64,000 nt of DNA from Tetrapyrgos nigripes (lineage: Eukaryota > Basidiomycota > Agaricomycetes > Agaricales > Campanellaceae), in the NCBI GenBank assembly GCA_013368315.1, contig JAACJM010000015.1, positions 744,001-808,000 of the forward strand, read 5' to 3'. Numbering within the stretch: the stretch's first letter is position 1; each line of letters starts with the position of its first letter. Both the position numbers and the translations under genes were made by a program. This document shows positions 26,068-36,668 of the stretch, in pieces. Under the pieces are notes generated by a model. That model was given only the letters and a program-made list of their open reading frames with translations. It was not told the DNA's origin and made no database searches.

Positions 26068-27135
26068 TCACTTCTCCTCCTGCACCTGCTTATGCATGAC
26101 CTTGACAAAGTTGGCCAAGATCTCTTCCTTGGGTAACTCAAAACGTTCATAGTTGCCTTTAGCACTACCAACTGCAATGACAGGATCTCCGTTCTTCAGG
26201 CCGTTCATGACATTCCGAGTAAACTCGTCTAGAGGCATCCAAATTTTGGATAATCTTTCTGTCGTGCCTTGCGCTGGAATGATGATGAAGCAAGTCGGAA
26301 GTCAGCATTTGCAACCCAGTTTAATGGGACACTGAGCCTCACCGTCATGCAGTTCAGATTCGACAAGTCTGTCAGGTTTTAAAGTGAGGCTAGACCTTTG
26401 TATTCACGAGAAACCTCGCATAAACCTACGGTGGAATAATCTCGGCCACATGGACATTCGCGTCCTTTACTTGGGCACGGAGAGCCGTCGTGAAGCTATG
26501 GAGAGCTGATTTGGTAGCGCAGTAGTTGGGTACCATGGGCACTGTAATTATACCAATCCCAGAGGTGACGACAATAATCGAGCATGGACGACCCGCAGCC
26601 TGAAGCCATAGATTTGAAAATTAGCATGAGAACGAAGTCGTCAATATCTCAATCTCAAACTTACCGTCAATTTCAGAAAATGGGGAAGCAAGTAGGTTAT
26701 TATAGTTACGGCTGACAGATAGTTCACATTCCATTCCAAGGAAATAGCTGTTGGGTTGCTCGGATCGTGAGTAGCTGTGGAATAACGCAGCCAAAAGACC
26801 GGGACAACGACCAGGTACTCACTGTCAAGATCAATACCCTCCTTGAATTTATGCTGTCGTTGGATACCAGCACATAGAACAGCAGTATCGAGCTCGGGGT
26901 TCTTGTTCACGAGGTTCTCGACAAAGGTCTTAAGCGTTTCCCTATCTGCATTCAGGTCCAACTGCATTCCTTCAATTCCAGCTTGAGAAAGCTCGTCCAA
27001 ACGTTCTTGTCTTCTCCCACTTCCTATGACCTTCGGATTACTCGGAAGTTTCGCGATTTCTAGAGCCAAAGCGCGACCGATTCCAGAAGTCGCTCCCGTT
27101 ACCAGGACACATTTGCTGTCGAGAATGGTAGGCAT
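26068..27135 (-). CDS. Short-chain dehydrogenase/reductase (SDR)
   Basis: Exons 26823-27135, 26665-26774, 26430-26599, 26343-26368 and 26068-26273 give 274 residues. The classical SDR pattern is clear: cofactor motif TGATSGIGRA, an acidic-free GSGRRQERL after the second strand (favouring NADPH), LCAG in place of the usual NNAG, VNYL, and the catalytic Tyr and Lys in YCATKSA, with a Ser in the preceding VVTSG strand. The tail ELHD and MPLDEFT resembles the fungal DltE-like subgroup. The substrate is unknown. Exon 5 has two in-frame AG acceptors (after TTCCAG or six bases further), so two residues are uncertain. The 26-bp fourth exon is tiny. Start codon is 137 bp from the divergent TTC1-like gene. 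Confidence 0.85.
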
Positions 27136-27272
27136 ATTTGGAGAGTGGAGAAGAGAAAATTTGCCCGAAACATGTTATATAAATACTGCCCAGCTGTGGT
27201 AAAGGGTTTGGTCAGGGGAACCCGTCATTGACGTCCGGTGTGAACACGGTGGTCGCGTCTCACATTCCTAAA
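27136..27272. promoter_or_regulatory. Bidirectional promoter region, SDR / TTC1-like
   Basis: 137 bp between divergent start codons. A TATATAAATA-type sequence at about 27176-27184 lies some 40-50 bp from the SDR start and is a possible TATA element. Confidence 0.45.
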
Positions 27273-28262
27273 ATGGAGTCCGACCACAACTGTCAATCTG
27301 AACCATCCCAATCCGCGGACGACTCGGTCACCTCCTTGGAGAAATCTCTGGAATATGCTGATGAACTCAAGAACGAAGGAAATGATCATTTTCGAGCGAA
27401 GAGATGGGAAGAAGCATTAGCAGCGTATCGTTCAGGTGTGGGCAATCTTCCCAAACGAAAGTCGACACGATCTTCCCAAAAGTCGTCATCGCGAGAGGAC
27501 GATCCTGATTCTGCGGAGAAGGACGACGCAGGACCATCGTCGTCGTCGTCTTCACAAGATGCTGAAAGACCATCCCAAGAGGCTAAACAGGATTCAGAAC
27601 CGCAGGAGGAGGATTCTGAAGATCCTGAGTTGATCAAGATTCGAGCGGTGTTGAATGCGAATATAGCCGCTTGTTATGTCAAACTGGTGCGTTGATCCAT
27701 CTACCTTGTTACTGTCCAACTCATAACTCATGCAGAATGATCACAAAGCAGCTGTTGAAGCCTGTACTGAAGGTACTAATCGTATTCTGTACCGGTCTCG
27801 AGTACTAACCATTTGCACAAGCTCTTCATGATGATCCTCACTACATCAAGGCACTTCAGAGACGCGCAGCATCAAATAATAAACTAGATACATGGTCTTC
27901 CCTTACCTCCGCGCAAGAAGGTCATTCTACTACCACTCCTCCCGTTTATCTCGACTCAACATCTCACACAGATTACAACGCCCTCCTGAAACTTGTAGTA
28001 CCCTCTTCCAGCGAAGCTGCAGAAATCCAACGCTCTCTCCGCAACTTGAAGCCTCGAATAGAAGCTGCCCAGAAGAAAGAGACCGGCGAAATGCTAGGCA
28101 AATTGAAAGGTCTTGGGAATAGCATCTTAGGTTGGTGTCTCTCCTCAATTTGGTTGACGACGTACCGATAGCTCTTGTGCAGGAAATTTTGGTCTATCAA
28201 CAGACAACTTCCAATTTGTTCCAAACGGCCAAGGAGGGTATTCGGTCAACTTTTCCAAATGA
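27273..28262 (+). CDS. TPR protein, TTC1-like
   Basis: Exons 27273-27686, 27736-27772, 27822-28130 and 28183-28262 give 279 residues; the first ATG in frame is 27273. After an acidic start come tetratricopeptide helices: ADELKNEGNDHFRAKRWEEALAAYRSGV, then LNANIAACYVKL, NDHKAAVEACTEALHDDPHYIKALQRRA. The C-terminus ends KLKGLGNSILGNFGLSTDNFQFV..GGYSVNF, the hallmark of TTC1 (TPR1) and related proteins, which act as cochaperone adaptors binding Hsp70/Hsp90 tails. Between repeats one and two lies a Ser/Glu-rich low-complexity insert. A damaged second copy of this gene and its 3' flank follows directly downstream. Confidence 0.9.
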
Positions 28263-28729
28263 GCTTGTGCACAAACCCGTTTTGACTCTAGGAGAAGGAT
28301 TTTATACACGTTATAACCTTCTTGAAGTTGCAGCCATATACAGCACACTACATATATTGATATTTTCCGCAATAATCTTACATACCAACGAAGCAGCCAT
28401 GAAGTGTAGACATAAATTTGAGCTGGATGGATAGCGAGTAAGGTTATGAATGTACAGAAATATCAAAGATGAAATCAAGAGACCGAAAGGAAAGGACGCC
28501 AATTATGTATCAAACAAACACAGCAAGGAGTCTATGTGATAAAGGAGTGAGATATGCAAACTAGAATATCGTGAATCATTAATACTGATTGATGCCTAGG
28601 CCTTGGACGCAGGTATGTGTAGATAATTTCAACTTTCTGGCTCGGTCTAGCTCTATCTCGCAATGTAGAAATGTCTCAACTTTCGAGCCAAAGAGAGCCA
28701 GGGCAAGCCCTAGCGAGCCGTTACTATCT
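28263..28729. other. 3' flank of TTC1-like gene (duplicated) and junction
   Basis: The first 360 bp (to about 28623) are the TTC1-like 3' UTR and flank, repeated with about 90 percent identity at 29030-29402. The 106 bp at 28624-28729 have no match in the second copy and form the junction between the units. Confidence 0.7.
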
Positions 28730-29403
28730 GGATCATCCCAATCCGCGGACGACTCGATCATCTCCTTGAAGAAATCTCTGGAATATGCTGATGAACTCAA
28801 GAACAAAGGAAATGATCATTTTCGAGCGAAGAGAAGCATTAGCAGCGTATCGTTCAGGCGTGGGCAGTCTTCCCAAACGAAAGTCGTCATTGCGAGAGAA
28901 CGATCTTGATTCTGCAGGGAGGACCATCCCTCGTCATCTTCACAGGATGCCGAAAGACCATCCGAAGAGGCTGAACAGGATTCAGAACCACAGGAGGAGG
29001 CTTCTGAAGATCCCGAGCTGGTCAAGCACAAGCCCATTTGACTTTAGGAGAAGGAAAGTTTCCCATTTTCGTTTTTATGTACGTTATAACCTTGAAGTTG
29101 CAGCATACTACATATATTGATACTTTCCGCAATAATTTTACATACCAACGAAGCAGCCATGAAGTGTAGACATAAATTTGAATAGTTTAAGCTGGATGGA
29201 TAATGAGTAAGGTTATGAATGCTGTACAAAAATGTCAAAGATGAAACCGAGAGACCGAGACCACCGAAAGGAAAGGACGCCAATTATGTACCAGACAAAC
29301 ACAGCAAGTCTATGTGATAAAGGAGTGAGATATGCAAAATAGGATATCGTGAATCATTAATACTGATTGATGCCTAGGCCTTGGACGCAGGTATGTGTAG
29401 ATT
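28730..29403 (+). pseudogene. Truncated tandem copy of the TTC1-like gene
   Basis: The sequence from about 28730 repeats the TTC1-like gene starting inside its first exon (CATCCCAATCCGCGGACG matches in both). It lacks the start codon region, has an 8-bp deletion at the RAKRWEEAL codons that breaks the frame, and a deletion of about 630 bp that joins exon 1 (equivalent to 27637) directly to the 3' flank (equivalent to 28270), removing exons 2-4. It ends with the same flank as the parent, up to GGTATGTGTAGAT. It cannot encode a TPR protein. Introns are not precisely removed, so this is a DNA-level segmental duplication and not a retrocopy. Confidence 0.88.
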
Positions 29404-29460
29404 TATAGCTAGTTAAACCATAGAAAGTCAGCAAGGCAATTGACACGAATAGTAGCTGCA

Positions 29461-32400
29461 CTAACCCCGATACCAGTTCAATGCGTCAGAAGGAGATGGT
29501 GCGTCAAAATAAAGGATAGCCTTATTATCGACGAGACGCAGAGCTGTTGCAGGTTCATGATCAGCCTATGACCAGCCCACGACGAAGAAGTACAGTCAGA
29601 CGCAGACTTACCATTTCCATGGACTATACTGGCAGGCTGAGGAAGCGTCTGCATCCGTAAGACAGCCCACAGATCGACGTAAGAGGAGGGATCACGGCCT
29701 TCTGAGGGGTCCCGGCACAACACCAGCAAATCATTGCAGAGTATACCAAGAAGCGGTCTTGGTGTTAATTCTGGGGCTAGACAGTCAACATCGATGGTAC
29801 AGGCATCTCCTTGGGGGTTGATGGCTTCGAAAGTCACAATGGCTTTGCGGACTACTCGGGTCAGTAATAGAGGTCCGTCCATTATCAGTCGCCTAGGAAG
29901 GTGTTTATGAGGATTCGTTCCCATTCGTCGAAACACTACACTCACCGATGTGGCTGCACAAGCGGGCTGGGGAACTTCCCTCGTATTCTAGCCTGCCAGT
30001 GAACAAGTTTATGACGAGACTCTGCTTCACGTTTTCCTTCGTTCATGTTGTTTGCCAAGGAGGCAATCTCGTTCAGTGCTCGATCTATTGAGTCTTCCAT
30101 ATACTCGTATTGCGGTGGTGTACTTTGGCGGAGTTCCTCAAGCTGACAAGAGAAATTCGTTAGAGAAACTAGTTGTCGTAGTTCAATGAAACCTACCAAA
30201 AGACGGTATCGTGGGATTCTCTGCACAGGTAGTAATAGATAGCCTTCAAGATTGAGTTGGGAATGGCTGGGATCAAGACGACAGCGCTTCAAGAAGGATC
30301 GTATCCGCCTGCGTTGACTACTGGTGAGGGGAGGAGCACCTGAAGAACCCTCCGCAGTCAAGTTTGGATTTGAGACGGCCGACATCGTCATCGTCATGCT
30401 AGCCAATTGCGCTGTGCTAGAGTTTGGTGACATTGCAGGTGATGACCCAGGACCTGCACGATCCGACGACCAATATTTGACACGTTGAACAGCGTTATCA
30501 AAATTACTATGATATGTCAGAATGGCAACTCAGTCTTCTAAAAAGGGGACCAGCTTACTTGATGTAAGTGGAGTACATTTTCATGAAAGCAGCATGTTTC
30601 TGGAATATGTCTCCAACCGCAGCAGCTACACTGAGCGACAGCTGTCCATCAGAATCCTCTTCAGCTGCAGTTTTGCTCATCAATCGTGCGACTGCTTTCT
30701 CCAGCGATGGCAAGAAGCTCGCCTTGTGGAAAGAAACGAGAGAATCGATAGCACCAAAAACGATTTTTAGCTCAGCAGCTGGAATGACAGTTTCTTTACT
30801 TGAGCCAACACCACCAAGGACACTGACAGGGGCGCATGCGGGTTTCACATAGATATCCATAAGCTCCAGAAGTCCTTTCACGTATGTTCGCTCCGTCCTA
30901 CAGCAAAAAGTGTCAAAAGCTGAAACAGTAAACAGGATACTTGGAAACGTACACAAGAATCTCTTTGGCGACACTGGCTCGTTTAGCCTTGTTGTCTTTG
31001 ATCTTGCGTTCTTCGCCGGAACCAACACTATCTGTCGTGGCCACACTCATAGTCTGACTCGACGTCCCGCTACGCAAGCCAGTCTGCTGATCATAAGACC
31101 GCAAATGCGGAGAGGAATCTCCAGAACCTGTGGTCAGAGCTATTGAGACTTCTCGTGAAAGATCAACTCCGGTGGGACGACGTGGACGCATAGATGGTGA
31201 ACCTTCATATGCAGGCGAACTGGCTTGCTGGGTGAGTCCAAGATCATTCATATCCTTGAGATACGCCATGACGGATCGAAGAGCACGTGTGTATGCTTCA
31301 CGGGCCCGTTCTTCTTCCTTGCGCAAGAAAGCTTCCTGATCAAACGTAGGACTGGGTATAGGCTCTTTAAGTGAATCTACATCGTCGTTTGTGGCAGTCA
31401 CCCCTGGGACAAAGTGAGAGTTGTCCGGTATATTGAGACTTTGTGGTGTCCCGGTATCTATAGGAAGGAAACTTCGGCGCTTGCCAGATCTGGGAGTCGG
31501 TGAAGGAGGATGGAGAGAAGAGGATGAGATGTTGTTGACCTGTAACATCTCTATATGTGGCTTTGGCTTTGAGGATGATTGTGGTGGAGAACCGGGCGGC
31601 GAATCAGGGGGTAAAGTGACAGTGACTTCATGCTCGGGAACGAGAGCACCGAGGTTTCCAGTTGTAGAGAAACGTAAGTCAATCTGCGGAGATCTACTCG
31701 AACGGTCCATTGCCCCGTTATTCCGTGGTTGTCGAGGAACAACGCCGCCTGAGGCAAAGGTGCTGGGACGCGTAGGGGATTCGGGTTTTATCTTTCCCAT
31801 AGACATCTTCTTGAGGAAGCCCCAGCGACTCTTCTCTTTTCCTTCTTTTGAACGACGACTCCGTAATTTCCCTTCGCTGGAATCATTTGACGACATGGCC
31901 AATTCTGCGGGGGGAGATGAGACATCGGATGGTTCATCAGGCCCATTCCACATTGACTGCGTGAGAGGAAGCCGTGAAGGGCTGCCACTCAAGCCTGCTG
32001 AAGGACCGACGCTTGCGAAGCGTTTAGCTCCAGGACGTTCCGGAGATTGCTTGCTTTCATTGATGAGAAGGTTAGAGCTCGATGCCGAGCTGAGCATTGG
32101 TGGCCGTGGTGGCGATGTCTGTACAGCAGTGGCCGGTCGTCCTGCCGAGGTTTTCCCTCTTCGTAGATCACCTGCACTCTTCATCTTGCGAAGTTCATGA
32201 TCCGCGAATTGAGCAGAATCCTCAGATGCAGATTGTTGAAGCCGACGGGGTGCTGGAGTATTGGTATTGGTATCGCCGTCTATGAGGCTTCTACCCCTCG
32301 GCTGGTAGGAAGAGTTGTTAGGGGTTGTGCGTGTTCTTGTGAGTGGACGTGCTTGCGCAGGTGACTCTGCTGACCCCCATACTGGCGCTGATGCTATTTT

Positions 32401-33886
32401 GTCTGGAGTGATGGTATAATCTTCTTCAGAGGTGACAAATTTCGCGTCAGCAAGAGCTGAAGGTGGTTCCGAGTCATCAGGGTCCGTCTCCGTGTCTGTA
32501 GAACTCTGCAGACCGGCAGACGGTAAAGGGAAAGTCGGTGTGGAGAGAGGATATGCGGGTGTCATGGGAGCCTTGGCCAATAATGGCTCAACCAAAGCCT
32601 TCCACGGTCCCTGAAATGGATTCCCATCAACATAAAGGGATTGTAGTGCAGGTAGAAGGCACAGCCAACTGGGCAGAGCATGCATTTTATTCCGACGAAC
32701 ACTGATTGTGTGAAGCTTGTCCAGATCAGCGAGAGTATCCGGTAGGGTGGTTGTCCCAGTGGAATCCGCAATGAGGACGCGCAAATTTGTCAGGTCAGCG
32801 AGGAAAACAGGTAAAACCCGTAAGGGGTTGGATGCAATGTTCAGCTCCTCGAGGTTTTGGCAGAGAGCAAGGACTGGAGGCAGTGCGCCGAGAAAATTAG
32901 CTGATATATCTAATGCGAGGAGTGTTTGAGATATTTTGGGTATTATGCTAGTCAGGAAAGCTGGCATTGCATTTGGAGTGGATGATGAGCCGATTAACAG
33001 ATGTGTTGTTCCTGTTAAACGAAAGAAGTTCGATGAGATGAAATTCGAGAATCATATAAGTATATGTTAACCACGTACCTGGTTGGATTTGAAGTTGGGA
33101 AACCGACATGTTGCTCCCTTGCACAATGAGACCACGACCCTCTTCAGCTACAACGACGGCAGATGTCCGTTCCTCTTCTTGCAGTTCATCACCGTCGTAC
33201 TCATCCTCTGATAGAAGAGGGTCATAATCCGTATCGTCTTCACTTAAGCCAGCCTCATCCCGTTCATCGACTGCCTGCCAACTCATATCAAAACTGGCCT
33301 GATGGCGAAGCTTTGGGGATGTATGGTCTGGTGGATGTAGGGATATGCCATTACTGATGGAAGAAGACCTGGAGCGATGGCCGTTGGCATAGACCTCTGA
33401 CCACCTTGACTGATCTACGGGAGCACGGGACGCAGAGAAAGCGACCGCCTCGCCTCCAAGAATTTGCACGGCTGAATCTGATGTTATTCCGACACCAACT
33501 GGAGGGTCTGTCTCCCTATTGACGGCTGTGTGGTCATTGTGAATACTGGGAGAGCGGTCATAGGGAAGGCGAGGGGATGAGTTTGCAGAGGGCGGCTTTG
33601 GTGAAGTGGAGTACGGAGAGGAGTCGGGGAGATGAGTGTGCATGGACTTGGAAGGGCGTTGAAAGGAATGTGAAGATGAAGAGGAGTTCGGGTCTCTTCT
33701 GAAGGCTGCTTCTCCGATAGAAGCTGACCGTAGAAGAGGAGAGCGGTTGGACGTTGTTGGAGGAGTATTGAGAGGAAACTGTTCATCGGGTCCATAGTCC
33801 AGAAAGGACCGGGGAGCTTCGAGAACCGTCATTTGAGTGTTCCAGAACGCAGAATTAGTAGGAAACTCACCAGGAGCACTAGCCAT
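29461..33886 (-). CDS. LRR-containing Rho guanine nucleotide exchange factor
   Basis: Seven exons: 33079-33886, 30953-33011, 30559-30897, 30197-30506, 29946-30142, 29612-29892, 29461-29543; 1358 residues. Domains in order: disordered N-terminus with an acidic patch near 225-255; leucine-rich repeats about 285-400 (LLALDISANFLGALPPVL, LEELNIASNPLRVLPVFL, LHTISVRRNKMHALPSWL, LQSLYVDGNPF); a long Ser/Pro-rich region; then a Dbl-homology domain about 940-1240, starting AKRASVAKEILVTERTYVKGL and including LLLPVQRIPRYRLLLEELRQSTP, the most conserved helix of RhoGEFs; and a C-terminal PH-like part with a truncated final strand. It would activate Rho/Cdc42-type GTPases in polarity or wall growth. Only 145 bp separate its start from the upstream ELP4 stop on the same strand. 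Confidence 0.92.
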
Positions 33887-34031
33887 CCCTCAGTTGTAGT
33901 CTGACTCTCAACCCTAAAGGTGCAAATGTTTGTAACAATTATTTATTCCCGTTTACTATGTATTCTCCTAATTTTTCATCACACTCGTACATAAAATGAT
34001 ACACTTCCGTTCCATCTTCACTCCATAGACA

Positions 34032-35508
34032 TCAAAAGTCATAGACATCTGGACGATCTGTCTGGAATGCCACAGCCTTTTTCTTTTTGGATCCCCCGAC
34101 GACCGCCTTTTTGGCTTTCTGCTCGGGCTCTTTAGCAGTCTCCGTGACTGACACTGATCCCTCGATCTCTACACTGACAGAAGCAACTGCTTTCTTGGAC
34201 AGCTTGAGATCGGTGCCTTCAAACTCGGTATTCGAGGGCGTCGTTCGTCGTTCAGATACCCCTCCCTCGAGGTCAAGGTGCAGCGTCTCAAACACGAGTC
34301 TTTTGCGTGTGCACTTGAAAGCAAGGTTATTTTCACCACTACCTGCGGATGGCGTCGAAGCGGATAATCCACGTAATGTGGAGAAACGGTCGCTTGGAGA
34401 CAATAATGTGTGGGGTGCTGGTAAGCTACGGATATGCACCGTGCCATGATGAGATGGAAACAATGCAGAAAGGGAAGGATCAGCTGAATACGCAAAGTCA
34501 TCAAAAATCACAAGCTTCAATTTTAGAAACAGAGATTTGGATGTACCTGTGAATGCTGACAAGCTTACGAAGGCATCTGAAAGCCAGCCAAGTTTTTGTA
34601 CCCAGCCAGGCCCAACTAGGCTCTCTATGGACCAGTGGGAAGGAAGGGATAGAGACGCGCATGCATGTACATGACTACGCAATATTGACCGCAAGGAGAA
34701 TAAAAAGTGTAAGATGTCCTGCAAATTTCTTGAGACAGAATGGCAGCACGAATGACTAGATTGTCCTTACCTTGGTACTTAGTTCTCCCCATTCCGGCGA
34801 GCCTAGTGAGGGTACACATATCCTCAACGGTATGGCTGCTTTCCGATTGGCCAGTACATTCTCTGTCCGAGTGATCACCTGCGACGTTGAAGAAGACTCC
34901 AGCGAGGGCTCTACTTCGTGAAGTATCAACTGTTGAGATTGTATCGCTCTATCAATCACAGCCTCCGGTATCCGCGATGTCAGGTCAAAAGTCCGACAAA
35001 AATCATCCATCGAGCTTGGAGATGAGTCTGCTTCAATGACATTGGAACACAATCAGTGGCAAGAACTCACATACGGGGAAGATACAGTAGTCTGGAACTG
35101 CTTCATCTGCTCATACCTCCATGCAATCTTAATCTTCTGGTCTTGCTGTTGTGCATTCTCCTCGTCCTTATCCTCGTCGGGATTTTGAGACGTGATCGTA
35201 CTGGATCCCGGCATCCACATACACGTCTTCACCAGTTCCATAGGCTTGGGATCTATCACAAGAACATCTTGCCCACACGCAAGACCCTGTGCGATGAACA
35301 ACTTTTGCACCAGTTCTCCATAGGACGAGTGTGGATCTGGAGCAGCCACGAGTAATGAACACGACAATGGCAGTCCTCCACCCAATAGATCATCGAGAGA
35401 CGGTATGCCCGTAGATGTGATTGTCGTCGAAATTGATCCTGGCGATGGACGCGTTCCCGGGAGTTGAGATACTTGTTTTCCAGCCGCTTTGCGTTTGAAT
35501 GAAGACAT
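34032..35508 (-). CDS. ELP4: Elongator complex subunit Elp4
   Basis: Exons 35075-35508, 34771-35014, 34547-34718 and 34032-34483 give 433 residues. Elp4 (PAXNEB family) forms a RecA-like hexamer with Elp5 and Elp6 within Elongator, needed for wobble-uridine modification of tRNA. Seen are TGIPSLDDLLGGGLPLSC (degenerate P-loop region), IAWRYEQMKQFQTTVSS, DDFCRTFDLTSRIP, LRSHVHACASLSLP, FPSHHGTVHIRSLPAPHTL and NNLAFKCTRKRLVFETLHLDLEGGVSERRT, all family signatures. The first intron must use the GTATGT donor (35074) and the CCAAG acceptor near 35015; the more obvious GTGAGT four bases on does not keep the frame. It shares a 71-bp region with the divergent IMP1 gene. Confidence 0.94.
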
Positions 35509-35579
35509 TAATGTACAACTTCAAGTGGCGGCGCCGGCGTGAGAACTCGTGAGAACCACCAGCGATTTTTACCCCTTCC
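35509..35579. promoter_or_regulatory. 71-bp bidirectional promoter, ELP4 / IMP1
   Basis: The two start codons are only 71 bp apart on opposite strands, with a GC-rich centre (GGCGGCGCCGGCG, partly palindromic around 35528-35540). Both promoters must overlap here or extend into coding sequence. Confidence 0.6.
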
Positions 35580-36282
35580 ATGTCAAGATGGATTACCAAC
35601 GCTCTCGAAGCCTTGAAGGATAGAAATGCTGTCAAAGGCGGCCTCAAACGCGCTGGAATACGTGGATTCAAGGTCATTCCATCTTTACTATCCATTTTCA
35701 TATCCTCATGTAGCTTTTAACAGATCATAAACATGTTCTGCGCAATTCACTTGTTCACAGAATACGTCGGACGACCTTCAACGGTACATTTGTTCCTCCA
35801 TCTGACTCTGCTTTGCTAAATCTTCCTGAAGATGGCAGGTCCTTCTATGCTTCCAACCCTTGCTACTCACGGAGAAATTGTGATAGAAGATCGTATCACC
35901 TACCGTCTCAACCCATCTTCTCTATCTCGAGGCGAACTAATCACGCTCAAATCTCCTGTCAACCCTTCACACATCGTCTGTAAACGCGTTCATTGGTCTA
36001 CCTGGTGACATTGTCTGTGTAGATCCTACCGGGCAGAAGGCTCCTTCCACCGAACACGTCGTGATACCTAAAGGTCACATATGGGTTAGTGGAGACAATG
36101 CTGCGGCTTCGCGCGATTCGAGGGATTATGGTCCTGTGCCTCTGTCTTTAATTCAGGCTAGGCTGTATGCGAGAGTACGCGTATCTTTTTCATTTTCAGA
36201 AGACAGCGAAGCTTACGGTGAATAGGTCTGGCCTCCAAAAGACTTTACAGTGTTCAAGAATCCTGCGAGAGTCGTGAATTGA
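35580..36282 (+). CDS. IMP1: Mitochondrial inner membrane protease subunit 1, frameshifted
   Basis: Exons 35580-35672, 35724-35783, 35832-36174 and 36226-36282. Imp1 is an S26 (signal peptidase type) Ser/Lys protease that trims sorted proteins on the outer face of the mitochondrial inner membrane. The catalytic Ser lies in GPSMLPTLATHGE and the Lys in IVCKRV, followed by the family box GLPGDIVCVDP and later VSGDNAAASRDSRDYGPVP. Between VCKRV and IGLPGD the frame slips by one: an extra T at 35990/35991 (CGCGTTCATTGG) makes exon 3 343 bp long, one more than a multiple of three. No intron can hide it. As given, translation stops shortly after the catalytic Lys. This is either a sequencing or assembly indel or a real inactivating mutation in what should be a single-copy gene. 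Confidence 0.85.
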
Positions 36283-36668
36283 ATGCACCATTTTGTCTGA
36301 CATGACGTCTGGATTGCTGCCTTGTGTCTGGACCCGACTGAAATTATCACCGTCTTCCTTCAGCCTGCGGGCCTGAGCAGCACACCGTTGTAATGCTCTG
36401 CGCTGGTCCAGATACTTATGATAGCGTACATAGAGCCTACATGACAACCGTTCCTGTCCGGCTAGTGGACAACCGCATTGAAGGGACCTGCAAGATCCTC
36501 GGGAAAAATCTCCTTTTAACCGGGATTCTTCATGCTATGTATCCCGAAGTGTACGGAAGGATCTGGTGCTCCGAGGAGGTACCTTAGGCCAAAGTAGCGC
36601 CGCTGTATTATACTTACATAGTGTATTAGTACGCACTACATAGGGCCAGAAAATTGAATCTAAAACAT
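36283..36668. other. Intergenic between IMP1 and SET-domain gene
   Basis: 386 bp between convergent genes. Open frames on both strands (36393-36587 plus; 36196-36447 minus) have no recognisable domain and no supporting splice structure; I do not call a gene. Confidence 0.45.

Noticed and set aside
31421..32200. Plus-strand open frame of 259 codons
   Set aside because: It is antisense to the Ser/Pro-rich part of the RhoGEF gene; codon-bias mirror of a long exon with no domain.
35028..35074. Apparent frameshift in ELP4 at the first intron
   Set aside because: It arises only if the GTGAGT donor is used. GTATGT four bases earlier with the CCAAG acceptor restores the family sequence SSPSMDDFCRTFDL.
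36196..36587. Possible small gene between IMP1 and the SET gene
   Set aside because: Both strands are open for 60-80 codons but neither translation shows a motif or consistent intron; insufficient support.
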